A program made the position numbers and the translations under genes. The notes under the pieces are model-generated. The model searched no databases, was not told where the DNA came from, and saw nothing but the letters and a program-made list of their open reading frames with translations. Below are positions 35,062 through 45,085 of a stretch of 64,000 nucleotides of DNA, piece after piece. Each line of letters starts with the position of its first letter. The stretch's first letter is position 1. The stretch covers positions 93,306-157,305 of the forward strand of contig JAWCQZ010000003.1 of the NCBI GenBank assembly GCA_038869515.1, in the 5' to 3' direction. This stretch comes from JAWCQZ01 sp038869515 [NCBI: Halobacteria archaeon]. GTDB taxonomy: Archaea; Halobacteriota; Syntropharchaeia; JACQPP01.

Positions 35062-36270
35062 CTAAGGCAGCGGCTCGGTCTCTCTCTCCAGGAGGGCCAT
35101 CTGCCTGTCATCGAGGGTCCGGGGGTCCACCGGCAGGAGAAGGCGGCCGTTGTTCCTGGCGACGATCTCCTTCAGGTGGTAGACCATCTTGAGGACCTTG
35201 GCGAAGTCGTTGCGCTGGACCAGGTACTCCAGGCCGTCGAGGAGGACGACGCTGTTGCCGCTGTCCTTCGCGAACTTGGCGACAGTGTAGTTCAACTCCT
35301 CGAGGCTGTCGAGGGCCGGGACCCCTTCCTGCGGGCTCGTCTCGCCGAGCCAGAGGACGGGCGTCTTGTCGAGACCGATGTTCTCCCGCACCTTCCGGGG
35401 GTGGGTCCGGGTCAGCACGAGGCCGTGGGTCCCGTGGGTGACGAGGTCCTTGAAGGCGTCGAAGACCCGGCGGGGGCGCTCCTCCTTCGCCAGGTAGAGC
35501 TGGCCGGGACCCAGCGTGAACGCGGCGGGGGCGGGCGAGACCGGCTCGGCGACGGGGGCCAGGAGAAACTTGTAGCGGTGGATGGCGACCGAGATGAGCG
35601 GGGTGGAGAAGAGGAGGCTGGCCGAGCCCATCAGAGGGGTGAATACCCCCGAAGCGGGCAGGAGGAGGCTGAACAAGGTGTAGAAGAAGAGGTTCATCGG
35701 GATGGCCAGGATGAGGAGGTGGATCTGCTTGCGCTCCTGGGGGTTCCGGGCTGACCGGAAGGAAGAGACGAGGTTCACCAGGCTCAGGAGGACGAGGAGC
35801 ATGATGGCCAAAAACGGGGCGAGGACGTGGGACGGCAGTTCGCTGATGGGCCGGGGGACGGGGTGGAGGCCCCAGGGGAACTGCCGGAACTCCCTGACGA
35901 ACTCCCCCACCACGAGGGCGAAATAGGCGGAGAAGAGGACCCCCGCGATGTAGGCCGGGAGGAGAATCCATATCCTGGCGACCGGGAGTTTGCGGGGCCG
36001 GGGAAAGACCAGGGTGAAGTGGAAGAGCATCGGAGCGAAAACGATGGTGAGGAGGACCATCCGGTACCACCCCCGGGCCGACGCCGCGTCGTCGGAGGTC
36101 CGCATGAGAAAGTCGAAAACGCCGAAGAGGAATGTGGCCCAGAAGAAGAGGAAGAAGAGCAGCTCCGGCTCGTTCCGGGGAGGGCCCCGCTGGCGGCGCA
36201 TCCACCCGATGGAGGCCACGGCGATGCCCATGGCGAGGGGGGTCAGGAGGGAGTAGGGGTCGAGGGCCAT
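35062..36270 (-). CDS. Seven-helix membrane sensor-like protein with C-terminal DUF835
   Basis: The 402-residue protein has about seven membrane helices in its first 230 residues (a 7TM histidine-kinase-type sensor region) and a cytosolic DUF835 domain beginning PGQLYLAKEERPRRVFDAFKDLV with NSVVLLDGLEYLVQRNDF as its core. DUF835 is common in Thermoplasmatota and Thermococcales. There is no kinase domain, so signal output is unknown. It follows glnK on the same strand with 52 bases between start and stop. Confidence 0.85.
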   Translation of the reverse strand: MALDPYSLLTPLAMGIAVASIGWMRRQRGPPRNEPELLFFLFFWATFLFGVFDFLMRTSDDAASARGWYRMVLLTIVFAPMLFHFTLVFPRPRKLPVARIWILLPAYIAGVLFSAYFALVVGEFVREFRQFPWGLHPVPRPISELPSHVLAPFLAIMLLVLLSLVNLVSSFRSARNPQERKQIHLLILAIPMNLFFYTLFSLLLPASGVFTPLMGSASLLFSTPLISVAIHRYKFLLAPVAEPVSPAPAAFTLGPGQLYLAKEERPRRVFDAFKDLVTHGTHGLVLTRTHPRKVRENIGLDKTPVLWLGETSPQEGVPALDSLEELNYTVAKFAKDSGNSVVLLDGLEYLVQRNDFAKVLKMVYHLKEIVARNNGRLLLPVDPRTLDDRQMALLERETEPLP

Positions 36271-36322
36271 CCCCCGGGAGGGACTCCGGGGATTATGAAC
36301 TGTTGGGGACCGGGGGCCCCGC

Positions 36323-37968
<1,646 letters not shown>

Positions 37969-37991
37969 CCGCCCGCAACCAATCGAAAGAT

Positions 37992-38065
37992 GACATAAAT
38001 CTTTGGGAGAATCCGGGTGAAACCGTAAGAATCGGTATGAATCCTACGGGAACGTTCAACCAGAA
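37992..38065 (-). promoter_or_regulatory. amt-glnK promoter region with repeated GAATC elements
   Basis: The TATA-like GATTTATGTC (37992-38001, minus) is followed upstream by several plus-strand GAATC words (about 38009, 38030, 38040) and a small inverted repeat CCGTA/TACGG (38024-38050). This could be a binding region for a nitrogen regulator. It is shared with the divergent mtd gene. Confidence 0.4.
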
Positions 38066-38097
38066 TCCATTTGACTTCTCCTCCACCTAGGAGGCCC

Positions 38098-38937
38098 ATG
38101 GCATCCCCCCGGCGCCCGGTCCGAGTCGCGTTCCTGGAGCTGGGGGTCATCGGCGCCTCGCAGTTGCTCGAGAACCTGCTGGACGAGCGCGCCGACCGGC
38201 CGGACCTGGAGGTCCGGGCGTGGGGCTCGGGGACCAAGATGCAGGAGCCCCAGGCGGCCATCGCCGATGAGGTCGTCACGTGGTCGCCGGACCTCGCCGT
38301 CCTCTCCTGCCCCAACGCGGGGCTCCCGGGGCCCGCCCGGGCGTGGAAGGCGCTGGCGTTGGCCGGTCCGACGCTCGTGGTCTCCGACGGCCCGGCCCGG
38401 AAGGCCGCCCCGGAGATGGAGAAGGCGGGGGCGGGCTACATCCTCCTCACTGGCGACGTGATGCTCGGCGCGCGCCGGGAGTTCCTCGACCCGACCGAGA
38501 TGGCGCTCTTCAACGCGGACATCCTGAAGGTCCTGGCGGTCTGCGGGGCCCTCCGGCTCCTCCACGAGGAGGTGGACCGGGTCGTCGCGGCCCTGGCCGG
38601 CGGCAAGAGGCCCGCCCTTCCGCGGATGGTCGCCGACGGCCCGACGGTGGTGGCGCGAGCGGGCTTCTCCAACCCCTACGCGGCCGCCAAGGCGCTGGCG
38701 GCCCACGGGACCGCGGAGGCGGCGGGCGCCCTCGCCCACGAGGCGTGCTTCAAGATGGAGCGGCCGGAGGATTACCTCCCCGCCTGCGCCGCGGTCCACG
38801 AGATGGCGAGGGCCGCGGCGCGGCTCGCGGACGAGGCGCGGGAAGCGGAGAAGGGGGCGGACCGGGTCCTCCGGACCCCCCACGGAAAGGACGGAAACAT
38901 GCTGCGCAAGTCGAAATTGATGGAAAAGCCCGGCTAG
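38098..38937 (+). CDS. mtd: F420-dependent methylene-tetrahydromethanopterin dehydrogenase
   Basis: The 279-residue protein matches Mtd throughout: VRVAFLELGVIGASQLLENLLDERADR in outline, VRAWGSGTKMQ, GDVMLGARREFLDPTEMALFNADILKVLAV, and a C-terminal helical region. Mtd interconverts methenyl- and methylene-H4MPT with coenzyme F420. This shows a tetrahydromethanopterin C1 pathway and F420 use; cofE and cofC are 20 kb away. An AGGAGG site eight bases before ATG 38098 sets the start, making this one of the few leadered genes here. Confidence 0.93.
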   Translation: MASPRRPVRVAFLELGVIGASQLLENLLDERADRPDLEVRAWGSGTKMQEPQAAIADEVVTWSPDLAVLSCPNAGLPGPARAWKALALAGPTLVVSDGPARKAAPEMEKAGAGYILLTGDVMLGARREFLDPTEMALFNADILKVLAVCGALRLLHEEVDRVVAALAGGKRPALPRMVADGPTVVARAGFSNPYAAAKALAAHGTAEAAGALAHEACFKMERPEDYLPACAAVHEMARAAARLADEAREAEKGADRVLRTPHGKDGNMLRKSKLMEKPG

Positions 38938-39302
38938 TGCGCCGGGGCGGGCGCGGGGGTCCCCGAGCTCCTGCACGCCCCGACGCACTCGGGGCAGAGG
39001 GGGGCCGTGAAAGAACGGGGACCGGAGAGCGAGGGGCGCTCCAGGGTCACCGGCGACAGGCCCGCCGCTGTACCGCCGGGTCTGCTTCGCGGCCCCCCGG
39101 CGCCTCGCTCCGCGACGCGCCGGCGGCAGAGGGCGCACCGGCCCGCCAGGACCTCGCCCCCGGAGCCGGAGCGCGCCATCTCGACGCACCGGGTGCAAAG
39201 ACCCGCCCAGGTGCCAGACTCGCGGTGTGCGGAGAGGTCGGAGGGGACGAGAAGCGGGACGAGGGTCACCTCGGCCCGGCCGCAGAGGTCGCAATCGGCC
39301 AT
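38934..39302 (-). CDS. Zinc-ribbon protein carrying an in-frame palindromic repeat
   Basis: The 122-residue protein has four CxxC knuckles (CDLC, CTRC, CALC, CPEC), enough for two zinc ribbons. Between the third and fourth lies a basic/proline-rich stretch starting RRRVAERGAGG, identical to a segment of EndA and encoded by the same 27-base palindrome. The stop overlaps the mtd stop on the other strand within CTAG. Function unknown; ends in an Ala/Pro tail. Confidence 0.65.
   Translation of the reverse strand: MADCDLCGRAEVTLVPLLVPSDLSAHRESGTWAGLCTRCVEMARSGSGGEVLAGRCALCRRRVAERGAGGPRSRPGGTAAGLSPVTLERPSLSGPRSFTAPLCPECVGACRSSGTPAPAPAH
39097..39123 (-). repeat. 27-base palindromic element, copy 1
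   Basis: A near-perfect hairpin with 12-base arms starting CCGGCGCCTCGC around TCC. It differs by one base from the copy at 55717-55743, and the identity extends about nine bases to the left. In both places it encodes RRRVAERGAGG on the minus strand. Confidence 0.75.
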
Positions 39303-39405
39303 CGGTGAAGTCACGGCGGAAAATTTTGCGGACGTTGATAAACTTTTCGGGAGGGGGACGGACGGCAACCTTTTTCCGACTCTCTTCAACTACCATCACG
39401 GGGAA

Positions 39406-39624
39406 ATGGCGCGGTGTCTGCTCTGCCGAAGGGATGTCCGGACCGAGGACGCGGGAGAGGAGTTCTTCTGCGACGCCGGGTGCTGCGAGGCGTTCCTCCT
39501 CCAGCGCGGCGACATCGACCCGGTGAGTTTCTGCATGTCCAAAATCTCCCGCGCTCGGGACCCCGAGAGCCTCTTCAGCGACCCGGAGTTCGTCCTGCGG
39601 TTCGTGACGGGGCCGGACAATTAA
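39406..39624 (+). CDS. Small cysteine-rich protein
   Basis: The 72-residue product has CLLC near the start and CDAGCCEAF in the middle, a treble-clef or zinc-ribbon-like arrangement. A box near 39337 (TTGATAAACT) is further upstream than usual. The ATG at 39406 fits the start of the cysteine motif; longer frames run antisense to the zinc-ribbon gene. Function unknown. Confidence 0.55.
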   Translation: MARCLLCRRDVRTEDAGEEFFCDAGCCEAFLLQRGDIDPVSFCMSKISRARDPESLFSDPEFVLRFVTGPDN

Positions 39625-39654
39625 CCCGCGCCCGCTCGCGATGTGACGGCGGGC

Positions 39655-39825
39655 GCGGAACGCAAAACCCTGCCCTCGCTCGCTGCGCTCGCTCGGGCGC
39701 GTTTTGCGGGAGTTGCCATGAATGGCGACCCCGCAGAACTCGGCCCGAGCCGAAGGCGAGGGCCAGAGTTCTGCGCCCGCGCGAGGCGAGCGAACGGAGT
39801 GAGCGAGCCTCGCGCGGAGGATTAT
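39655..39825. repeat. Head-to-head pair of dispersed palindromic repeats
   Basis: The left copy (39655-39723) has inverted ends CGCAAAAC (39661-39668) and GTTTTGCG (39701-39708). The right copy (39726-39825) is the best match to the PmoB insertion. They are inverted relative to each other, sharing the pattern GTTNTGCGGNAGTYGCCAT at the junction, and fill the gap before sepF. Confidence 0.65.
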
Positions 39826-40193
39826 CCTTCGACCTTGGCCCGGTCCACCTTCACGTTGGCCGGGGTGACGATGATCTGGTCCTTGGTGGAGAGTTCGACG
39901 ATGTCGCCCTGGACGTCGGCGACGACCCGCCGCAGGTCCTTGGTGGCGCGATCAATGAGCATCTTGTCCCGCTTGATGGCGGAGATGTCGATGAGGACGA
40001 CGTGCCCGTCGTAAATCTCCTTCTTGATCTCGCTCAGGCCGTTGAGGGACGAAAGGGCCGCGACCTTCACCATGAGGCCGGCGTGGTCCTGGTCCATGGC
40101 CGTGTCGTACTGCCCGGCGTCCAACTCGGCGTAGTCGTCGGCCATCGAACGGCCCTCGGGCCTGAAAAGGCGGTCCATCAACTTCTTCGCCAT
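39822..40193 (-). CDS. sepF: Cell division protein SepF
   Basis: The 123-residue protein has a short N-terminal amphipathic stretch (MAKKLMDRLFR) and the SepF core (VVLIDISAIKRDKMLIDRATKDLRRVVADVQGDIVELSTKDQIIVTP in outline). In archaea with FtsZ, SepF anchors the division ring to the membrane. A minus-strand GTTTATAAA box about 30 bases upstream supports ATG 40193. Its stop abuts the palindromic repeat pair. Confidence 0.9.
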   Translation of the reverse strand: MAKKLMDRLFRPEGRSMADDYAELDAGQYDTAMDQDHAGLMVKVAALSSLNGLSEIKKEIYDGHVVLIDISAIKRDKMLIDRATKDLRRVVADVQGDIVELSTKDQIIVTPANVKVDRAKVEG

Positions 40194-40264
40194 GCTCGGA
40201 TGGGCTTTGGCAAGTCAATTTATAAACTTTCCCAAAACCGAAAACGGCTACCCGGGCCAATTGT

Positions 40265-41731
40265 TCACGCTTCGGCGGAGGCCGGGGCCGGCTGGGGGGC
40301 CGGGACGTGGGCGGGCTGGCGCGGGGGCTCCCGGAAGGCGATGCGCTTGTATCGGCGGCCCCACCGCTCGTCGAAAGCGATGACTTCCAGGGGCCACCGG
40401 GGCGGCCCGGCCATGCGGCGGTGCTCGGGGACCCCGATGTTGAGGGTCCAGTTGCCGAGCCAGGAGTCGGGGACCCCCAGGCGCTTGAGGATGGTGCCGC
40501 GCTTCCGCAGGTCGATGAAGGGCAGGCCGTTGTAGCCCAGGCCGACGCCCAGGGCGGTGGTCGCGAGCCACATGTTCTGGATGGACATCGCCAGCGAGGT
40601 GAGGTAGGGGGTCGGGTCGTGGAGCGTGATGGGGATGTCAATCCACTGGACGCTGGTGAGGGGGATGATGATGGCCGACGCCTTCTCGGGGTAGGCGAAG
40701 AGTTCGCCGCTGGTGGTCTCCTCCAGGACCCGCGGCAACATCGCCTCGGGGACGTACCACATGCGGTTGGAGACCTCCTCCCACGGGACCGCGCCGAAGA
40801 CCATCTGGCCCGACTCCCGGCCGCACTGGCCGATGAACTTCTTGGTCTCGGGGTCCCGGATGACCAGAAACCGGGCCGAGGGTGCGTTCCAGGGCCCCGG
40901 GGCGCACCGGGCGGCCTCCAGGAGGACCTCGATTTTCCAGTCTGGGACGTGCCCCTCGGGGCCGGTCTTGAACCCCCGGGCGCTGCGGCGGAGGCGCAGG
41001 GCCTCCAGGGCGTCCACGCTGCAGGTCTTCCGCTCCGAGGCCGGGGAGGTGCCGTTCCTGAACGCCACCCGCTTCCACGGGCGGCCCCAGTAGTCCTCGA
41101 ACGCGATGGATTCGACCGGGAACTTGGGGGCCCGGACGCGGGACTTGTGCTTGGGGTGGCCCAGGGCGAGGATGCCGAGGAGTTTCCAGGTCCGGGGAAC
41201 GCCGAGACGGTCGAGGATGACCTCCTGGCGGCGCGGGTCGGCGAAGGAGGCCATGTGGAAGGAGGCGCCGACGCCGAGAGCGGTGGCCGCCACCCACATG
41301 TTGGTGTAGGCCTTCGCCGTGGTGACGGTGCCGATGGCCTCGTAGACCACTCCGAGGGTGTCGAACCAGTTGGGGTTGGTGAAGGCAAGCATGAGGGCGT
41401 CCGCCTTGGCGAGGTAGGAGGAACGGGACCTCCGCTGCGCCTGGTCCATAGCCGCGGGCCGCAACTCCTCGGGGAGCCACCAGAGGCGGGACATGTACTG
41501 GCCCCCGGTCCCGAACCGGTTGAAGGCCTGGTGGGTCTCCTCCATGTTTTCCGCCAGGAACTCCTTGGTCTCGGGGTCCCGGACCACCATCGTCCGGTGG
41601 TTGTGGACGTTCATGGCCGAGGGGCCCCACCGCGCGCCCTCCAGGATCGCCTCCAGGGCGGCGTCGGGGATGGGCTCGCCGGTGAACTCCCGGCAGGGGG
41701 TCCGCAGGAAAATCGCGTCCAGGATGTCCAT
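40265..41731 (-). CDS. Double-domain nitroreductase-family protein
   Basis: The 488-residue protein is two nitroreductase (FMN-dependent) domains in tandem. Domain 1 starts MDILDAIFLRTPCREFTGEPI and includes ARWGPSAMNVHNHRTMVVRD and ATALGVGASFHM. Domain 2 starts ALEALRLRRSARGFKTGPEG and includes AARCAPGPWNAPSARFLVIRD and TTALGVGLGYNGLPF. Each ends with a matching tail (EDYWGRPWKRVAFR and DERWGRRYKRIAFR), so the gene arose by duplication and fusion. A homodimer interface may be built within one chain. Substrate unknown. ATG 41731 is 26 bases from an ATTTAAAT box that overlaps the upstream ATG at 41755, excluding the latter. Confidence 0.85.
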   Translation of the reverse strand: MDILDAIFLRTPCREFTGEPIPDAALEAILEGARWGPSAMNVHNHRTMVVRDPETKEFLAENMEETHQAFNRFGTGGQYMSRLWWLPEELRPAAMDQAQRRSRSSYLAKADALMLAFTNPNWFDTLGVVYEAIGTVTTAKAYTNMWVAATALGVGASFHMASFADPRRQEVILDRLGVPRTWKLLGILALGHPKHKSRVRAPKFPVESIAFEDYWGRPWKRVAFRNGTSPASERKTCSVDALEALRLRRSARGFKTGPEGHVPDWKIEVLLEAARCAPGPWNAPSARFLVIRDPETKKFIGQCGRESGQMVFGAVPWEEVSNRMWYVPEAMLPRVLEETTSGELFAYPEKASAIIIPLTSVQWIDIPITLHDPTPYLTSLAMSIQNMWLATTALGVGLGYNGLPFIDLRKRGTILKRLGVPDSWLGNWTLNIGVPEHRRMAGPPRWPLEVIAFDERWGRRYKRIAFREPPRQPAHVPAPQPAPASAEA

Positions 41732-41753
41732 CGGGCCGGAAGGGCACGGGGTC

Positions 41754-41761
41754 ATTTAAAT
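41754..41761 (-). promoter_or_regulatory. TATA box of the double nitroreductase
   Basis: ATTTAAAT is centred 26 bases upstream of ATG 41731 and decides the start codon. Confidence 0.65.
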
Positions 41762-41822
41762 CCAGCGACCGGCGTGTCGGAGCCTGAATCCCGTTACCCC
41801 CGCGAAACCGGCTGCGGACGGG

Positions 41823-42062
41823 CTAAAAGAGCGCCTGCTTCCGGCGCTTCTCCTTCTGGACCCGGTGCCAGTAGGCGCCCGCCGCCTGGACCGTCTTCTC
41901 CGCCACCGAGTCGCTCATGTTCTTCTCGCTGAGGAGGAATTTCATGGCCCCCTCCCTGTCCTCGGGGGCGAAGCGGCCGACCACTTCAATCAGGTGGAGG
42001 GGGTTGACCCCGTGGGTCCGGCTCAACTCCTTGCAGAGCAGGGAGTCCACGTCGGCCATCAA
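41823..42062 (-). CDS. Small helical protein of unknown function
   Basis: The 79-residue product (start at 42062 or 42059) is mostly helical, with a charged middle and a basic tail (KEKRRKQALF). It has one cysteine and no membrane segment. It may be an RNA- or protein-binding factor. No family recognised; it is on the same strand as the nitroreductase. Confidence 0.55.
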   Translation of the reverse strand: MMADVDSLLCKELSRTHGVNPLHLIEVVGRFAPEDREGAMKFLLSEKNMSDSVAEKTVQAAGAYWHRVQKEKRRKQALF

Positions 42063-42130
42063 CCAAAGAGGGGCTCCATGCTATCAACATTCCTGCGGCA
42101 GATTTTCAAACCCGCCTTCCCACCCGGACG

Positions 42131-42352
42131 ATGGAGGAGGTTCCGCAGCCCCGGGTCTGCATGGGGCCCGCCGGATTCGCCCTGGGGGTGACGGGCCTCC
42201 TCCTCATCGTCCTCCTCGGGACGGCCCTCCTCTCCCCAGAGACGGCGGTGGTCCTCTTCATGGCCATCCCGGCCCTGCTGGCCGTGACCATCCTGCGCAA
42301 GGCGCGGGAGAGGATGCGGATGAAGGCGCGGCCGCCCGGGCCTGGAACGTAG
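42131..42352 (+). CDS. Small membrane protein
   Basis: The 73-residue product has two adjacent membrane helices (FALGVTGLLLIVLLGTALL and AVVLFMAIPALLAVTIL) and a basic tail (RKARERMRMKAR) that should stay in the cytoplasm. Family unknown. Confidence 0.55.
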   Translation: MEEVPQPRVCMGPAGFALGVTGLLLIVLLGTALLSPETAVVLFMAIPALLAVTILRKARERMRMKARPPGPGT

Positions 42353-42618
42353 ACCAGGCGAACGGTCGCCGCGGGCGGCTCGGCGGCTCTTGTTAGATTG
42401 AAAATGGGCTTCCCACCCCCGATGTCGAAGGACCGGCGTTCAAGCCCTCCCGCCCTGCGCGAACCCCTCGAGGGGGCATCGCGATGGGAGGGCGGGCACG
42501 ATAACAGAGGCAATCGTCTCATATCACATCTCTCACTCTTTTCTGGAATGGGCAGGGCGGCGGAGTCCGAGCGCAAGCGACCGGAAAACTTTCACCCTCC
42601 GCGGCCAAGCAGGACGGA
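42353..42618. other. Intergenic region with a palindrome upstream of nreA
   Basis: No gene seen. GCCCTCCC (42444-42451) and GGGAGGGC (42486-42493) form perfect arms around an inner CCCCTCGAGGGG, giving a nested hairpin. The frame that runs through it and into nreA has no coding features. Confidence 0.4.
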
Positions 42619-43974
42619 ATGGGGACGGAACTCTCCCCCGTGGTTCCCCGGAGGCCCGGCTCCCAATTGATTCCCGCCTCCGCCCTCCTCTCCCCCCGGG
42701 AGGCCGAGGAGGTCTTCCACGCGGGCGGCGAGGCCATCTGCGTCGCATGCAAGGGGGCTCACCTCCTCTGCGGCAAGGAGCGGTGCCCCATCCTGACGCG
42801 GCTCGCGCTCTTCCAGGCTGCGCGGCCCCTCTTCGAGACCACCGAACTGGCGGGCGCGACACCGCCCGGCGTCTTCGTCGGGCGGATGGGATACCCGAAG
42901 GTGACCATCGGGCCGCTCGTCCCGCCGGTGGGCGGGGACACCACCATCCTCGACATGCCGGAGCAGTGGCTCGGCAAGCCCATCGAGGAGATCGCCTCGA
43001 TGCGCTTCTCGCTGGTCCGGGGGAAAATCCGGGTCAACGCCTGCGAGGTGGAGACCTCGGGCAGACTCGTGGACATGACCCGAGAGCTGGCGATGGCCGC
43101 CTCACCCGCCGACATCGAGGCGGAGTTCACCAGGAAGCCCGCGGGCAAGGTGGTGGTGAACGAGGACTCCCAGCCCTTCGGCCCCTCGGCGCCACTCAAG
43201 GCGCTCGATCTGGGCGACCTGAAGGTGGACCAGCGCATCGAGAAGAGATACGGCGACACCGACCTGAAAGCCAAAGGCGCAGTCCTCGACCTCTACCGGG
43301 ACGGCCTGCCGGTGTCGCGCATCCAGCGCTCCTTCAGCGCGGGGCTCTTCGGGTTGAAGAAGAACCGCCACTTCGTCCCGACTCGCTGGTCCATCACCGC
43401 GGTGGACAACGCCATCGGCCTAGACCTCGTCGCGAAGGTGAAGCGCGCCCCCGAAATCAACGAGTTCCGCATCTACGAGGCGGGCAACCTCGACAACCGC
43501 TTCCTGGTCCTCATGCTCCCGATGGCGTGGTCCTACGAGCTCATCGAGGCGTGGTATCCGAACACCCTCTGGAACCCCCTCGGGAGGCGGACGGTGATTT
43601 TCGGGGATTGCGAGTTCTACGAGGGGCGGACCACCTACGCTCAAATCGGCGGATGCTACTATGCGGCACGCCTCGCCGTCGGCGAGTGTTTGACGAAGGA
43701 GAACCGTCAGGCGCGGGTCGTCATCCTCCGGGAGGCCCACCCGGGCTATATCATGCCGGTGGGGGTGTGGAACGTGCGGGAGACGGTGCGGGAGGCGCTC
43801 CGCCACGAGCCGAGGAGGTTCGACCGGCTGAGCGAGGCGCTGGCGCACGTGACGACGCGGCTCGACATACCGCTGGGGACGTGGATTCGGCACAGCGGGT
43901 TGCTGAGGGATGTGCGAAAACAGAGGCGGTTGGTGGATTTTGCGGAGAAGAAGGAGAGTCTAAGAAATGTTTGA
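42619..43974 (+). CDS. nreA: Archaeal DNA-repair protein NreA
   Basis: The 451-residue protein belongs to the archaeal Nre family. It has an N-terminal zinc knuckle (CVACKGAHLLCGKERCP), the conserved FVGRMGYPKVTIGPLVPP and a central YDNRFLVLMLP-like core (NLDNRFLVLMLPMAWSYE). Near the C-terminus QRRLVDF matches a PCNA-interacting QxxLxxF motif. Nre proteins act in repair after DNA crosslinks in haloarchaea. The next gene overlaps the end by eight bases. Confidence 0.9.
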   Translation: MGTELSPVVPRRPGSQLIPASALLSPREAEEVFHAGGEAICVACKGAHLLCGKERCPILTRLALFQAARPLFETTELAGATPPGVFVGRMGYPKVTIGPLVPPVGGDTTILDMPEQWLGKPIEEIASMRFSLVRGKIRVNACEVETSGRLVDMTRELAMAASPADIEAEFTRKPAGKVVVNEDSQPFGPSAPLKALDLGDLKVDQRIEKRYGDTDLKAKGAVLDLYRDGLPVSRIQRSFSAGLFGLKKNRHFVPTRWSITAVDNAIGLDLVAKVKRAPEINEFRIYEAGNLDNRFLVLMLPMAWSYELIEAWYPNTLWNPLGRRTVIFGDCEFYEGRTTYAQIGGCYYAARLAVGECLTKENRQARVVILREAHPGYIMPVGVWNVRETVREALRHEPRRFDRLSEALAHVTTRLDIPLGTWIRHSGLLRDVRKQRRLVDFAEKKESLRNV

Positions 43975-44365
43975 CTTTGAGCGAGATATGTGCTGTGGAA
44001 TTGGGCTGTTCATAGGGATTTTTGCATTAATCGGAGGCTTCGTTTCGCTGTTGCCGCAACCATGGAGGGAGCCAGTCGCTTATGGATTGTCTGTTCCAAC
44101 TTTGATAGTTCTCGTACTTTACATCTGGGGAACCGCGAAGACTCACGAAGTTCGCGAAAAGGCAGAAGAAACTCGCTTAAGAGGACTAACCGAGCCTGAA
44201 TCATTCCTAATCCCCAAATGGAAGAGGAAAGAAATGAGCAGTTCAGAAAGGAAGTGCCCTAGTTGTAAATCTACAGTTCCGCCTGGAGTCAATATTTGCG
44301 GAAGTTGCGGGCATGACTTTTCAATTGACGAGCTTCGGAGGCAGACTAAGTCTCGCGGCGATTGA
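43967..44365 (+). CDS. AT-rich membrane protein with C-terminal zinc ribbon
   Basis: The 132-residue protein has two membrane helices (IGLFIGIFALIGGFVSLL and YGLSVPTLIVLVLYIWG), a charged linker and a zinc ribbon (CPSCKSTV and CGSCGHDF). Codon use is clearly AT-richer than in nreA, which it overlaps by eight bases, suggesting recent acquisition. Function unknown. Confidence 0.65.
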   Translation: MFDFERDMCCGIGLFIGIFALIGGFVSLLPQPWREPVAYGLSVPTLIVLVLYIWGTAKTHEVREKAEETRLRGLTEPESFLIPKWKRKEMSSSERKCPSCKSTVPPGVNICGSCGHDFSIDELRRQTKSRGD

Positions 44366-44415
44366 GCCGAGTTGCGCACCCGACAATCAACTTGTTCTTC
44401 TTGCGTAGCCCCCTT

Positions 44416-44447
44416 GCGCTCGCGCGCGGGCCCTTCATGGGTCGCGG
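44416..44447 (+). repeat. Left direct repeat flanking hicBA
   Basis: GCGCTCGCGCGCGGGCCCTT followed by a GGGTCGC block. A similar segment in the same orientation lies at 44989-45020 on the other side of hicBA. Confidence 0.45.
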
Positions 44448-44448
44448 G

Positions 44449-44676
44449 CTATTCCAACAGGCGGAGAAACTCTTCCACAGTGAACCCCGCCTGCCGGAGG
44501 ATGGCTCGCAGGGTCCCCCGCGAGACCTCCGCATGGGCGGGGACGGTCAGAGGCGGCCGCTCAGGGTGGCGCAGGTGGATGTGGCTGCCCTTCTGGTCGC
44601 GGACGTAGTATCCCGTTTTGCCCAGGGCCCGGAGGACTTCCCGCGCCGACAAAACGGGCAGCCGGGGCACCGCCAA
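44449..44676 (-). CDS. hicA: HicA-type mRNA interferase toxin
   Basis: The 75-residue protein has the HicA double-stranded RNA-binding-like fold: SAREVLRALGKTGYYVRDQKGSHIHLRHP, with the catalytic histidine of GSH, and ends with the FTVEEFLRLLE helix. It follows hicB directly; the start appears to be TTG 44676, adjacent to the hicB stop, or GTG 44670. It cleaves mRNA when not bound by HicB. Confidence 0.88.
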   Translation of the reverse strand: MAVPRLPVLSAREVLRALGKTGYYVRDQKGSHIHLRHPERPPLTVPAHAEVSRGTLRAILRQAGFTVEEFLRLLE

Positions 44677-44895
44677 TCACACGGCGACCGAAACGGTGAC
44701 CTCTTTGACCTTCGCCGACGGGCGGATGGGGAGGCCGTCCTCGGCCAGGGACTTCAGGTGCAACTCGATGGCCTCCTTGATGTTCCGCTTGGCATCGGCC
44801 ACGGTCTTGCCTTGGGAGATGCAGCCCGGCAGGCTCGGCACGGTGGCCACATACCATCCGTCCTCTTCCTTCTCGAGGTGGACCTTGAACTTCAT
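44677..44895 (-). CDS. hicB: HicB-type antitoxin
   Basis: The 72-residue protein has the HicB partial RNase-H fold: MKFKVHLEKEEDGWYVATVP, LPGCISQGKTVADAKRNIKEAIELHL. It neutralises HicA. A GATTTAATAG box about 30 bases upstream drives the pair, with hicB first. It lacks an obvious C-terminal DNA-binding domain. Confidence 0.88.
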   Translation of the reverse strand: MKFKVHLEKEEDGWYVATVPSLPGCISQGKTVADAKRNIKEAIELHLKSLAEDGLPIRPSAKVKEVTVSVAV

Positions 44896-44988
44896 CGCCC
44901 AATTGTGGGTTTTCAAGCCTATTAAATCTTCACGCCCGCGGGCTGTGCCCGAGAACTCCCCGCAGGAAGTGAACCCGCAGCTCTCGCA

Positions 44989-45020
44989 CGCTCGCGCGCG
45001 GGCCCTCCGGGGTCGCCACT
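44989..45020 (+). repeat. Right direct repeat flanking hicBA
   Basis: CGCTCGCGCGCGGGCCCTCC followed by GGGGTCGCC, matching 44416-44447. It lies in a GC-rich stretch (44940-45055) with other fragments of the dispersed palindromic repeat, including GAGAACTCCCCGCAG. Confidence 0.45.
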
Positions 45021-45085
45021 CGCGCAAGCGCGGGGGCTCCCCCGGGCCCGCGCTTGTTGCCGTCCCCCGACGCCTTTAAATACCA

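Noticed and set aside
42398-42670. Plus-strand frame ahead of nreA
   Set aside because: It runs through a palindrome and into nreA in another frame; composition is that of noncoding GC-rich DNA.
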